The notes: generated from the sequence alone by a model not told the origin. Counted from the first letter of the stretch, positions 41,015 through 49,565 are shown. The stretch: 64,000 nucleotides of DNA from CALRGE01 sp964360635 (GCA_964360635.1 CAYHXO010000001.1:1-64000), one strand, 5' to 3'. Numbers and translations are program-made.

Positions 41015-41584
41015 CTATGCAGCTTCTTTTAATAATCTCTTTGCCTCTTCTTGAGCGGCTCGCGGTTTGATTGCTTGCTGAACCCGTTTATTTACAAAGG
41101 CTGAAGTGATTAAAACCTCTGCTTCTTTGCCGTGCTTTGCCATTTCAATTAAGTTATCTGCACCAACAACAGAGGCAAGATGTTCTGCTGCCAGTGTTTT
41201 TCCAACGTAAGCGGCAACAGGTGACTGACCGGTTTTTACCTTTCTTCTAAATTCAACAATTCCGTCATAGAAATTTCCGGTGTTAGCAGTGGTAATGCTG
41301 CCTGTGTGATCTTCCGCGTGCCAAAGTTCATGAGTAAGAGTGTTCGCCAAAGATTCACGAATTCCGCTTTCGGTTCTCACAAGGTCATCTCGAATTCCAC
41401 GGGTTTTGCTACACATGTGACAATCACCTGCAACGTGACCCATCTCGCTGACTGGTCGAACTTCGACATTGTCTACTTCGGCATTTCCCGTCCAACGTTT
41501 TGCTCTGCTAATTTCCGCTCGAAGCATTTCACGCTTTTTAGCGTTTTTTTCGTTGGCAACGAAATCGCGAAGTTTTAGTACCAT
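41015..41584 (-). CDS. Small predicted zincin, HELWH motif
   Basis: The 189-aa protein has no signal peptide. A central helix reads TLTHELWHAEDH, an HExxH zinc motif at about residues 85-89. It is a paralogue of the protein at 41659: both have an E-M-G-x-x-A-G-x-C/D region before the motif (SEMGHVAGDCHM), then LVRTESGIRESLANTL, and a downstream FRRKVKTGQS segment. The third zinc ligand is not obvious. A promoter with TACAAT eight bases before the ATG suggests a leaderless message. Confidence 0.7.
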   Translation of the reverse strand: MVLKLRDFVANEKNAKKREMLRAEISRAKRWTGNAEVDNVEVRPVSEMGHVAGDCHMCSKTRGIRDDLVRTESGIRESLANTLTHELWHAEDHTGSITTANTGNFYDGIVEFRRKVKTGQSPVAAYVGKTLAAEHLASVVGADNLIEMAKHGKEAEVLITSAFVNKRVQQAIKPRAAQEEAKRLLKEAA

Positions 41585-41592
41585 AAGAGCGA

Positions 41593-41621
41593 ATTGTAGG
41601 GTAAAAGTCGAAAAAAGTAAA
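41593..41621 (-). promoter_or_regulatory. Promoter of the HELWH protein gene
   Basis: On the minus strand TTTACT (41616-41621), 17 bases and TACAAT (41593-41598) lie just upstream of the ATG at 41584. It overlaps the T-tract of the terminator of the preceding gene. Confidence 0.6.
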
Positions 41622-41647
41622 GGGTGAGTTTTTTAAATTTGCTCACC
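41605..41647 (-). terminator. Terminator of the HEGEH protein gene
   Basis: On the minus strand GGTGAG and CTCACC form a six-pair stem with a 13-base AT loop, followed by CTTTACTTTTTT. It separates the two paralogous genes into different transcripts. Confidence 0.6.
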
Positions 41648-41658
41648 TCCGGTGTGTA

Positions 41659-42198
41659 TTATGCCGCCTTTTTGACCAACTTTTTGCCTTTTTCTTTTGC
41701 CTTTTCCGGATTCATATTTTTCTCGACTTGTTTGTTGATGTATTTGCTTAAAATGATGACTTCAGCTCCGGCGCCGTGGCGACGAGATGCATCAACGAGT
41801 TCTTGTGTGCCAATTTCTGAAGCGAGCTCTTTTGCGGCTTTGTGCTCTTCAGCATAGTGTGGGTTTGCTGATTTTCCAGTTTTAACTGTTTTAACTAGCT
41901 CCGCCACTCCTTCAAGGTGAGTTCCTCTGTGATGTTCGCCCTCATGTATAAGAATTTCTGCTATGCTTTTGCGGATTCCACTTTTCGTTGTAGCTAAATC
42001 CTTCCTAATACGCATTTTTTTAGTACGCATATCACATTCTCCGGCAGTGCCACCCATTTCATCAATTTCGCCAATTTCAACGTCGTCAAAGTCGAGTTTG
42101 CCATCCATTCGTTTTGCCTTTTCAACTTCGAAATTCAAAATTTTACCCATTTCTGTGTGTTTTGTTTCATCTTGAAGCTGTTTTAAGGTTTGTTTCAC
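41659..42198 (-). CDS. Small predicted zincin, HEGEH motif
   Basis: The 179-aa paralogue of the protein at 41015. It carries LIHEGEHHRG (HExxH, about residues 88-92), the preceding DEMGGTAGECDM and LATTKSGIRKSIAEIL blocks and the following LVKTVKTGKS block in the same order. It is highly charged, with a Lys-rich C terminus, and has no signal peptide. The shared blocks around a conserved HExxH suggest a real peptidase-like family rather than chance, but no named family is recognised. Confidence 0.7.
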   Translation of the reverse strand: MKQTLKQLQDETKHTEMGKILNFEVEKAKRMDGKLDFDDVEIGEIDEMGGTAGECDMRTKKMRIRKDLATTKSGIRKSIAEILIHEGEHHRGTHLEGVAELVKTVKTGKSANPHYAEEHKAAKELASEIGTQELVDASRRHGAGAEVIILSKYINKQVEKNMNPEKAKEKGKKLVKKAA

Positions 42199-42251
42199 GT
42201 CTTAATTATAACATATTTGCAGGCTACAAGGAAGGGTGATAAAATCAGCTT

Positions 42252-42719
42252 ATGAGAAAAGAGTTGCACAGTTTCGAGGTCGAAATTTTCGATTCGCTTA
42301 GGGAGTTGCCTGAAGATGAACGTGCTTTGATTGAGGAATCAATGCGAGCGAAAGGCTTTGCTTACATGCCTTACTCCAATTTTAAGGTTGGAGCGGCCGT
42401 TTTGGCAGGTGAAATGTTTGGTGGTAGTAATCAAGAAACGGCTGTTTATAATGGCACTCATGCAGAAAGATCTGCGCTTGATCGGGCTGCGCAAAGTGGA
42501 AAGAAGGGCTTGATTAGCAAAATTGCGATTGTTGGAGATGCAGAAAATCCACTCACTCCATGTGGGCCTTGCCGACAAGACATCAAAGAAGTTGAAGATT
42601 TAGCAGGTTCTCCAATTGTAATTTTAATGGCTGGAAGTAGTGGTGAGGTTTGGAGGGTATTGGGAATCGACGGGCTTTTACCATTGGCTTTTGGCCCGGC
42701 GAATTTAAAGAATTCTTGA
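42252..42719 (+). CDS. cdd: Cytidine deaminase
   Basis: Pyrimidine salvage enzyme deaminating (deoxy)cytidine to (deoxy)uridine. The substrate segment YMPYSNFKVGAAVL and the zinc motifs THAERSALD and TPCGPCRQD are intact, and the length of 155 aa is close to the homotetrameric bacterial form. The last 15 bases overlap the convergent PIN toxin gene. Confidence 0.95.
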   Translation: MRKELHSFEVEIFDSLRELPEDERALIEESMRAKGFAYMPYSNFKVGAAVLAGEMFGGSNQETAVYNGTHAERSALDRAAQSGKKGLISKIAIVGDAENPLTPCGPCRQDIKEVEDLAGSPIVILMAGSSGEVWRVLGIDGLLPLAFGPANLKNS

Positions 42720-43139
42720 AATGTCTCTTAGTAAAGTAATTGACCCTTCTTTTTTTACCGTATTATAATAACGTTCATCTGCAGTTATAAAAATACCTTT
42801 TTTTGAGATTGCCAAAGTATGATAAATGGCATCATAAAAAGAGACTTTTTCATATTTTTTCATTAAGTTTATAGCCATAGTCCCAGTATCCAAATTAGGC
42901 AAATGAGTAATGATCCCTGAATTTAATAACTCTGAAAGAGTGACGTCTGCAATATTTTGATATTTTCTACCAATAGTATTTATAACTTCTGTAAAACAAT
43001 GAGCAGGTACAATTATTTCAATCAAAGATTTTTCCCATCTTTCTCTAATATAAATGGCATCTTCTAAATCTTCAGCTTCACCTGTAAACCACTTAATCAA
43101 AACTGAGGCATCTAATATAAAAAGATTATTCTCTTCCAT
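42705..43139 (-). CDS. PIN-domain toxin (VapC-like)
   Basis: A 144-aa RNase with the PIN acidic set: Asp in FILDASVLIKW, Glu in HCFTEVINTI, Asp in SFYDAIYHTLA and Asp in FITADERYY. It overlaps the upstream antitoxin gene by 14 bases and forms a TA pair. Confidence 0.92.
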   Translation of the reverse strand: MEENNLFILDASVLIKWFTGEAEDLEDAIYIRERWEKSLIEIIVPAHCFTEVINTIGRKYQNIADVTLSELLNSGIITHLPNLDTGTMAINLMKKYEKVSFYDAIYHTLAISKKGIFITADERYYNTVKKEGSITLLRDISRIL

Positions 43140-43365
43140 AGTTTTTTAATTTTATTATTTCTTCATCCGTAAACTTCATTTTGCCCTCTCTTGCTATTTT
43201 ATCCATATTTTCACAGACTTTTTTTCTTCTGAATAATGTTAGCGCGCGCTCAAAGGCCTCGTTTGCAAAATCACTTCTTTCTCCTTCGGGGATCCATCTT
43301 TTTATTTCAATTTCAATATTGGAATCGATCATAAAATTGATCTTTTTGCGGTTTAGAGTTTTCAT
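43126..43365 (-). CDS. Antitoxin of the PIN toxin, probable ribbon-helix-helix type
   Basis: The 79-aa protein begins KKINFMIDSNIEIEIKRWIP, followed by RSDFANEAFERALTLF, matching a strand-helix-helix DNA-binding fold. The basic/acidic C-terminal tail would bind the toxin. Its promoter lies within the 3' end of the MurL-MurD fusion gene. Confidence 0.75.
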   Translation of the reverse strand: MKTLNRKKINFMIDSNIEIEIKRWIPEGERSDFANEAFERALTLFRRKKVCENMDKIAREGKMKFTDEEIIKLKNYGRE

Positions 43366-43388
43366 AGGGATAGGTTTATTACCCCTGT

Positions 43389-43417
43389 ATATTACTCCGT
43401 TTTACAGAACATTGCAA
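43389..43417 (-). promoter_or_regulatory. Promoter of the RHH/PIN operon
   Basis: On the minus strand TTGCAA (43412-43417), 17 bases and TAATAT (43389-43394) precede the antitoxin ATG. It lies partly inside the last codons of the upstream gene. Confidence 0.6.
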
Positions 43418-45746
43418 ATTCATCCCCCTTCTCTTCGAAGTTCTTCCAGAGAGAGTAACTTGGGGAGGCGGTGGAAAGTAGACAAATTTGACCGGGTTTT
43501 GTATTTGCGAGTGCGAATTCGACGGCTTTTTTCATGCTGCGGGTTTCTAGAATATTGAAACCGGCGCGGGTTTTTAACATGTGTGGTCCGGAATCTGGGA
43601 AGAGAACGATGTTCGGAATTTTGTGCGCTCGGATGGTTTTTTCAAGTTGGCGGAAGTCGTATCCACGGTCTTCACCGCCAAGAAAAATTGTGCCGATTTT
43701 TTTGAGAGTTTTGATGGCTTCAATTGTGGATTCAGGAGTTGTGGAAATTGCATCGTCGTAAAATTTGATTCCGTTTTTTTCTGCGACCAATTCGAGGCGG
43801 TGGCGGAGTGGTTTGAAGTTTTTTATAGCTTTTGATATTGCGGCGTCTGAAATTTTTAAAGCGCGGGCAACTTTCACAGCGGCCTGAATATTTTTTAGAT
43901 TATGTTTGCCGAGGAGGGGAATTTTTACAGTTGGAATTTTGGCGGTGTAGGGTGGTTTTATTGCAAGTTCGGGCTGAAATTTGAAGATGTTTTGTTTCGC
44001 TTCGTAATAATTTTTTACGCTACCGTGATAGTTCATGTGCTCTGGAAAAAGGTTGAGAAGTAGCGCGACGTTCGGTGAGTATTCAATGTCGTCGAGCATG
44101 TAACTTGAGAGCTCGATCACGGAAAATTCGGCGGGCGAGTGGAGCGCGGCAAGCATTGGATTTCCGATGTTTCCGAGCAATTGAACTTTTTTGCCAGCGG
44201 CTTTTAGAATTTCATAAATCAGAGTTGTGGTTGTGCTTTTACCCTTGCTACCGGTCACTCCGATTGTGAAAGTTTTGTTCGCTTCAAAGAAAAGATTTGT
44301 GGCAGTTGTGTATGGAATTGTGACTTTAGTTTTTGGAAGGCCCGGAGTTTTCACCGCGAGGTCGAAGTCGATTTGGCGGTCGAGATAATTTTTGTCGAGC
44401 GATTGATCAAGAATTGTGATTGGAAGTTTTGGAAAAGTTTTTTTGATGTATTGTTCTGTGACTTTTCCTTCTTTGCCGTAGCCTAAAATACAAACATTTT
44501 TTATGCCGAAAAATTTGTAATGTGGCGGAAGAGTTGGAGCAGGAACGGTACGGTAGACTTTTTGTGCGGCCACGCTAGGCGCATGGCCTAATGCTGCAGC
44601 TAAAGCTGCACTGGCTTCTTCGAAAGTTCCCACACAATCGAAGGGTTTCATTTTGCCTCGGCCCGTTATGTCTTTAAACATTTGCTCCAATTTTGGATCT
44701 GCAAAAAGATCTTTGCCAAAAATTTTTACCAATTCTTTGTGTGCGATGAAGGGCGAAAGAATTGTGAAAACAAAAACGCATTTCGCACACTCACCGCACC
44801 ACAGCGAACTTGTTCGCTTTTCGTTCACTTTGAAATTGCGATTGCAGCTGGAAAAAATCGAGAAGTAGTTTTTATAGCGCGCAAAAAGTTCTGCAATTCT
44901 AATTTCATAAAATTGGCGAAGTAGAGAAAAATAGTTGATGTCTTTCGTGATAAATTTGTGAATGTAATTTTGGAACATCGCTTCGAATTCGGCAGATTTA
45001 CTCCACTGGTGATTCACGTTTTTTGCGTTGCCGATGTTGCTGCTGTATTCATTCCCAACGATTGTGTTTTTGTAATTATAAAGTGCAGAGGCTGCGAGGC
45101 CAACGAAGGCAAAAATGGCGGAAATTGGAATGTGGCCGTTATACGAACCTTCATGCCTTTGGAAAATTTGTGGATCGATAAATCTTTGGATTTTCAATGA
45201 AGGCACTTTCATTTCTTTGATTACGGCCTCAGCAATTGGTTCAGATTTTTGGGTTTCTAAAAGGAAAGCGGTGAAATCTTCGTGGTTTTCTTTGAGTAGT
45301 TCTCCTGCAACAATTGAATCTTTTCCTCCGCCGATTCCTAGTAGAGAGCGGTTTTTTCGAGGGCAGGCGAGTGGTGAAATTTTTATAGCGGAAGAAGGAA
45401 ATTTCGCGAGTTTTTTTGGATTTATTTTATTTCGATAGCAAAATTCGCCAAGACCATTACGGTAAACGCTTGTCCAAAAATCGGCCTGCTCTTTGTTGAG
45501 TTTTTGAGGAAGTTTTACGCGAGAGGGAATGTAAAGTTTGTAATAACTGATTCCGAGGATGAGGTGGAGGGAATCGAAAATTCGCTGCTCCAGTTCGGCA
45601 GGTATTTTTTCGTGTTTCGGGAAAATTAGAGTTTCAGAAAATGTGAGTGGCTCGCGATTTGTGAAATCTATCCGGTAATTGAAAGTCGCTTTCGATTTTT
45701 CGAATTTCCAGGAAGTGAAATGAAAACTTTTTGCTTTAGGCTTCAT
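43392..45746 (-). CDS. murL/murD: MurL-MurD fusion: UDP-MurNAc-L-Ala-L-Glu epimerase plus glutamate ligase
   Basis: Residues 1-400 match the MurL epimerase: GGGKDSIV (139-146) of the ATP-pyrophosphatase type, NGHIPISAIFAF (203-214), VNHQWSKSAEFEAMF, YFSLLRQF and the WCGECAKC cysteine motif (316-323). Residues 410-784 match MurD, with the Rossmann GYGKEGKV, the P-loop GSKGKSTTT (499-507), ELSSYMLDD, NLFPEHMNYHG and a C-terminal DDAISTTPES. In Xanthomonas the pair works in sequence: MurD2 adds L-Glu to UDP-MurNAc-L-Ala, and MurL converts it to D-Glu using ATP. Here both lie in one 784-aa chain. The ATG at 45746 is preceded by no Shine-Dalgarno. Confidence 0.88.
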   Translation of the reverse strand: MKPKAKSFHFTSWKFEKSKATFNYRIDFTNREPLTFSETLIFPKHEKIPAELEQRIFDSLHLILGISYYKLYIPSRVKLPQKLNKEQADFWTSVYRNGLGEFCYRNKINPKKLAKFPSSAIKISPLACPRKNRSLLGIGGGKDSIVAGELLKENHEDFTAFLLETQKSEPIAEAVIKEMKVPSLKIQRFIDPQIFQRHEGSYNGHIPISAIFAFVGLAASALYNYKNTIVGNEYSSNIGNAKNVNHQWSKSAEFEAMFQNYIHKFITKDINYFSLLRQFYEIRIAELFARYKNYFSIFSSCNRNFKVNEKRTSSLWCGECAKCVFVFTILSPFIAHKELVKIFGKDLFADPKLEQMFKDITGRGKMKPFDCVGTFEEASAALAAALGHAPSVAAQKVYRTVPAPTLPPHYKFFGIKNVCILGYGKEGKVTEQYIKKTFPKLPITILDQSLDKNYLDRQIDFDLAVKTPGLPKTKVTIPYTTATNLFFEANKTFTIGVTGSKGKSTTTTLIYEILKAAGKKVQLLGNIGNPMLAALHSPAEFSVIELSSYMLDDIEYSPNVALLLNLFPEHMNYHGSVKNYYEAKQNIFKFQPELAIKPPYTAKIPTVKIPLLGKHNLKNIQAAVKVARALKISDAAISKAIKNFKPLRHRLELVAEKNGIKFYDDAISTTPESTIEAIKTLKKIGTIFLGGEDRGYDFRQLEKTIRAHKIPNIVLFPDSGPHMLKTRAGFNILETRSMKKAVEFALANTKPGQICLLSTASPSYSLWKNFEEKGDEFAMFCKTE

Positions 45747-45817
45747 CTCTTATATATAAACATGAGGTTGAGCCCAAGGCAATACTCTGATACTGTTGAC
45801 TGACTTAACCACTCCAC

Positions 45818-46342
45818 ATGAAAATTGAACTAAACAAATGGAAAAAGTTGGCGATGGCTTTGAGTTTGATTATTATTTTGAACGTGTTTTTCAATGTGAC
45901 GATTGATACTTTTTACAAGATGCCGGATTGGGTTTCTTATTGCCCTGACAAGTTGAACTCAGTTTCTTATGAGGATAAAAAAACTTGTGAAGATGTTGGT
46001 GGAATGTGGAGTGAAAATATGGGTTATCCAAAAGAGGCTGGTGTGAGCGGCTATTGTAACGCCCAATACACATGCCAGAAAGAATATACTGCGGCATCAT
46101 CAGTTTACAATAGAAACGTATTTGTGGTTTTGACTGCACTTGGTGCTATCACAATCATTCTTGCACTATTCGCGGCACTTCCAAGTTCTGTTTCTTCAGG
46201 GCTGCTTTATGGAGGAATACTTTCACTAATAATTGGTACTATAAGATTCTGGAGCGATATGGATGATTACATCCGCTTCGTTGTCACTGGAGTTGTTTTG
46301 ATTATTCTCATCACTATTGGAGTGAAAAAAATGAAAGACTAG
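45818..46342 (+). CDS. Integral membrane protein, 174 aa
   Basis: Four hydrophobic helices (about residues 10-27, 98-118, 122-143 and 148-168). Between helix 1 and helix 2 is a 70-residue loop with four to five cysteines (SYCPDKL, KKTCEDVGGMW, SGYCNAQYTC), probably outside and disulphide-bonded. Hydrophobic proteins with such a Cys loop recur in CPR genomes, but the function is unknown. It stops four bases before the convergent ybeY. Confidence 0.75.
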   Translation: MKIELNKWKKLAMALSLIIILNVFFNVTIDTFYKMPDWVSYCPDKLNSVSYEDKKTCEDVGGMWSENMGYPKEAGVSGYCNAQYTCQKEYTAASSVYNRNVFVVLTALGAITIILALFAALPSSVSSGLLYGGILSLIIGTIRFWSDMDDYIRFVVTGVVLIILITIGVKKMKD

Positions 46343-46346
46343 CTCT

Positions 46347-46751
46347 CTAAGTGCGACCGAGAATTCTATAGGCTTCCTTGAGCATGACTTTCTCATCTTC
46401 AGGTTTCTCGTGGTCGTAGCCGAGAATGTGTAGGAGACCGTGAACAAATAAAAATCTGAGTTCTTCTTCTAATGATTGATTTAGCTCGTCAGCTTGTTCT
46501 TGGGCACGATCGAGTGAGATTATTATTTGGCCTAGGAATTTTGGGTCTGGACTTGGGCTTTCGCGTTCTGCGAAAGAGAGTACGTCAGTTGGACGATCGA
46601 TGTTTCGGTACTGTTTATTTATTGCGTGAATTTCTTCATTATTTGTTAGTAGTAATTCGACGTTTTCTTCCGGGATTGGCGGAAGTTTTTTTAGTAAATC
46701 TGTGAAGAGTTTTTTGGGGATTTTTGTGTTTTGAGTGATTGTGAGTTTCAT
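46347..46751 (-). CDS. ybeY: Endoribonuclease YbeY
   Basis: A metal-dependent RNase for 16S rRNA 3' maturation and ribosome quality control. The 134-aa protein carries the signature FVHGLLHILGYDHEKPED (HxxxHxxGYDH), and DVLSFAE upstream. Length and motif are normal. It is coupled by a four-base ATGA overlap to the upstream GH18-like gene. Confidence 0.95.
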   Translation of the reverse strand: MKLTITQNTKIPKKLFTDLLKKLPPIPEENVELLLTNNEEIHAINKQYRNIDRPTDVLSFAERESPSPDPKFLGQIIISLDRAQEQADELNQSLEEELRFLFVHGLLHILGYDHEKPEDEKVMLKEAYRILGRT

Positions 46752-47674
46752 AGTTTGAGGGTTTGGAATTCTGAAGCGTCTGTTTCCCAGTAAGAATAGA
46801 TAGCTATGCCGCTAACTTTGTTTGATTCGGTTCGGATGTTTGAATAGCCACGGAGAAAGCCAGAAAGGCCGGTTGCAACATTTTCGACAGCCGGATCGAA
46901 GCTTTTACCCTCACTATATGTAGGAATGCCAATGAAGAGTTCGACATCTTCTGGGACAAGATTCGATGTAGCGATTGTCTGCTGCTCAACCCACCATTCA
47001 TAAAGTCGAGGATCATTGAATCCGGTATCATAAGTCATCACAACAATTTGATCTGCATATTTAGCTACTTCTTTAAACTGAGAACTAGTCCAGTAGCTCT
47101 CTGAGCCTGAGAAACGGCTGAGCAAATCCGGTTGCCATTCATCAGTTGCGACTGAAATTTTTGTCTCCGGAAGAGCGGCGCGCATTTCTTCAAGTAAGGT
47201 GATGAAAGCGGTGTCGTCAGGTAAAATAGGTTCAATGTCTAGATGGATTCCGTTGAAACCTTTCTCAAGTAGCCACTTTGAAGAGAGAATGATTTTGTCG
47301 CGCACAATTTTATCTTCTAAATTTATGTTTATTCTTATGCTACCAACCCAGGCATAGTTTGTTGTGCCAAGTGCATCAAGCCCTTCGGTAAAAATTTTAA
47401 GATCATCAGCTAGAGAGCCATCTGGATTTAAAGGTCCAACATGAAAAAATAAATCTGTAATGTTAAGCTCATCGACTTGTTCTTTTAAAGCGCTGAAATC
47501 TTTATAAATACTGGACCAGTCGTGCTCCATCCAAAAGGCAAAGCGAGGCGTAAATTCTCTGTCTACATGAATGCCAAATACAAACCAAGAAATAGATAGA
47601 AATAAAATTGTGAAAAAACTTGTAGTTAAAATGATTATTTTCCTGAGAATTTTTTGCGATCGTATAAACATCAT
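46748..47674 (-). CDS. GH18-like exported glycoside hydrolase or carbohydrate-binding barrel
   Basis: The N terminus has a basic stretch and a membrane anchor (about residues 12-33). The rest is a TIM barrel of the chitinase family: FNGIHLDIEPI at the fourth strand with the catalytic Glu of the DxxDxDxE motif (the first Asp residues are not conserved), ISVATDEW, IVVMTYDTGF and IAIYSYWE. It could cleave or bind peptidoglycan or chitin-like polymers outside the cell. It is the first gene of an operon with ybeY. Confidence 0.75.
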   Translation of the reverse strand: MMFIRSQKILRKIIILTTSFFTILFLSISWFVFGIHVDREFTPRFAFWMEHDWSSIYKDFSALKEQVDELNITDLFFHVGPLNPDGSLADDLKIFTEGLDALGTTNYAWVGSIRININLEDKIVRDKIILSSKWLLEKGFNGIHLDIEPILPDDTAFITLLEEMRAALPETKISVATDEWQPDLLSRFSGSESYWTSSQFKEVAKYADQIVVMTYDTGFNDPRLYEWWVEQQTIATSNLVPEDVELFIGIPTYSEGKSFDPAVENVATGLSGFLRGYSNIRTESNKVSGIAIYSYWETDASEFQTLKL

Positions 47675-47729
47675 TAATGGGTTTGTATAAGCGATTATAT
47701 AGAACTATGAATGGACAATCCATGTTCAT

Positions 47730-47818
47730 TTAGTCATCAAAATGACCAGCGGCGCAAGAGGAAGAGTTTAGTCAAAATGGACACGACTTAGACATCAATG
47801 TTAAGATCGGATTAGACA
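47730..47818 (+). repeat. Four TTAG(T/A)CA heptamers upstream of the HTH gene
   Basis: TTAGTCA occurs at 47730-47736 and 47768-47774 and TTAGACA at 47788-47794 and 47812-47818, all on the plus strand within 89 bases. The stretch also contains the inverted repeat ATGGA-CAA-TCCAT (47710-47722). Binding by the HTH protein encoded 19 bases downstream is a possibility. Confidence 0.5.
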
Positions 47819-47836
47819 AATTTTATCCCCCACGCC

Positions 47837-48484
47837 ATGCAAATCCAAACCAACAAATTTACTGTTACCCGTTCAGACGCAGCAAACCTTCTTGAAGTAT
47901 CAACAAGAACTGTAGATAGGTACATTCGTTCTAAAGTTTTATCTGCCAGAAAAAAAGGTGGAAATATTCTTTTGAGTGAAGAGGAAGTTAGTAATTTTAA
48001 GGTTTCAAGATTTCAAAATGCGCATGGGGCTAGCCCTGATGTTGAAGGCCGTGCACACAGACACATCAATAATGTTGATAAAGTTTTAGATTCTGAGACA
48101 TTTGAAATGGAAGAGCAGGAGGCTCCGGCTTTGGTTAAAGCTGCGCCTATGGAAAGTTCAAGAGAAAAAGTCTTTGAAGAATTATATGATCTTTCAAGAA
48201 GAGAAATCCGTGAATACCACAATAAATTAGAGGCTTCAAATTATAGATTGGGTCAATTGGAAACTCAGTTAAAGCACTCCGTTCCGCTTCTAGAATTCCA
48301 TGAGCAGAGTGAAGTTCTTCGTGAGAAAGAAGATATGGTTGGTGGAAAAATGAAACATCAACAGGAAGCTATTGAAATGCTTGAAGTTGAATTAAAGGCA
48401 GAAAAGCTTAACAAAAATATCTATATAGGTTTGTTGTTTGGTCTTCTTGCCCTTCAACCAATGTTATGGCTACTCCTTCAATAG
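47837..48484 (+). CDS. Membrane-anchored helix-turn-helix protein
   Basis: Residues 6-55 form a MerR/excisionase-type winged helix (TVTRSDAANLLEVSTRTVDRY, then RKKGGNILLSEEEV). A polar linker leads to a long coiled coil (about 105-192) and a C-terminal transmembrane helix (about 193-213). A DNA-binding head tethered to the membrane could link transcription or chromosome position to the envelope. The stop overlaps the next gene by 19 bases. Confidence 0.75.
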   Translation: MQIQTNKFTVTRSDAANLLEVSTRTVDRYIRSKVLSARKKGGNILLSEEEVSNFKVSRFQNAHGASPDVEGRAHRHINNVDKVLDSETFEMEEQEAPALVKAAPMESSREKVFEELYDLSRREIREYHNKLEASNYRLGQLETQLKHSVPLLEFHEQSEVLREKEDMVGGKMKHQQEAIEMLEVELKAEKLNKNIYIGLLFGLLALQPMLWLLLQ

Positions 48485-49083
48485 TCAAATTCCTTTGGGA
48501 AATTTTCTGGAAAGAAATGGAGCTTAAAAGGCAAATGGCTCATCTAGCTTTTGGTTTAGTTTATGCACTTTTCTACTCACTGGGATATATCAATACTGCT
48601 GTTTCCTTAGTGATGTTGGCGGCTGTTGTGACCCTAGCATTCTTCCTTAAAACTCGTAGAACTTTTGTTGATAGAATTGTGCTACTGGTTGAAAGAGAAG
48701 AGCACTTTTGGAACCTGCCTCTGCGCGGCCCTATTTTCTTTATTCTTGGCTGCACAATTACAATTAGTTTTTTTAGTTTTATACCGGCCTTGGCTGGGGT
48801 TTTGGTTTTGAGTATTACTGATTCGATCGGCACACTTTACGGTAAATATATGGGTGTGATGAAGATTCGCTGGAACCCTCGAAAACATATGGAGGGGCCG
48901 ATTATCGGCGGGGTTTTGGCTACTGTAATGCTCTATTCATTTTTGCCTCTCGTGCCGGCTGCTGTCGCAAGTTTTGTGGGTGCATTCATTGATACATTAA
49001 CAATGCGGGTTTTTGGATTTGAAATTGATGATAATTTAGTGATACCGATTGTGGCAGCGATGGTGGTGAAGGTGATGATGTGA
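48466..49083 (+). CDS. Polyprenol/dolichol kinase-like membrane protein (SEC59/VTE5/DGK1 superfamily)
   Basis: A 205-aa protein with about six membrane helices. It shows the landmarks of CTP-dependent lipid kinases: KRQMAHLAFGL near residue 24, LSITDSIGTLYGKYMG and RKHMEGPIIGG, which correspond to the GDAxAxxxGRxxG and KSxEGS motifs. It would phosphorylate an isoprenoid or diacylglycerol. It overlaps the HTH gene and is followed by a four-base GTGA overlap with the 161-aa gene. Confidence 0.7.
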   Translation: MATPSIVKFLWEIFWKEMELKRQMAHLAFGLVYALFYSLGYINTAVSLVMLAAVVTLAFFLKTRRTFVDRIVLLVEREEHFWNLPLRGPIFFILGCTITISFFSFIPALAGVLVLSITDSIGTLYGKYMGVMKIRWNPRKHMEGPIIGGVLATVMLYSFLPLVPAAVASFVGAFIDTLTMRVFGFEIDDNLVIPIVAAMVVKVMM

Positions 49084-49565
49084 TTGAGTTTGACATAAAT
49101 GATGAAGTTTGGTTAAATCAGGTCTACCTAATTTTTTATATGTTCAAAAGAGTAGACCTCAGAAACGGAAGTGTTAACGAAAGCCTAGATACAAGGGATG
49201 CTGGAAAAAGCAGACCAGATTTTGAGAGACAGCTTGCCGGGAATATTGATAAGATGCTTGAGGCTATGACTTATAATAAAGATGATGCTGCAATATTTCT
49301 TGATAAGCCGTTTACAAAAACAAATTGGATGGTGAATGTTCTTGAAGAGAATTTATCTTTGAGACAGAGTGATTTGAATGGGCCATTAATTGAAATTATC
49401 GAGAGGATTCTTGCAAATAATGAAGGGATTTTTCGTGGCGTATTTCACCGGCTGAATGCAGAAGGTTACAGTAAAAAAATATTCGCCGAGAGATTGTTGG
49501 CAATTATTACCGAGATTATGGATGAGAGGGAACGAATTAGAGATTCTATTAATGAAATCATATGA
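49080..49565 (+). CDS. Hypothetical protein, 161 aa
   Basis: Read from a GTG at 49080 overlapping the previous stop. The protein is soluble and helical, with DLRNGSVNESLDTRDAGKS near the start and a C-terminal helix rich in Glu, Arg and Ile. I do not recognise it. It is the third gene of a four-gene operon 47837-49954, and its stop overlaps the next ATG by four bases. Confidence 0.6.
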   Translation: MIEFDINDEVWLNQVYLIFYMFKRVDLRNGSVNESLDTRDAGKSRPDFERQLAGNIDKMLEAMTYNKDDAAIFLDKPFTKTNWMVNVLEENLSLRQSDLNGPLIEIIERILANNEGIFRGVFHRLNAEGYSKKIFAERLLAIITEIMDERERIRDSINEII

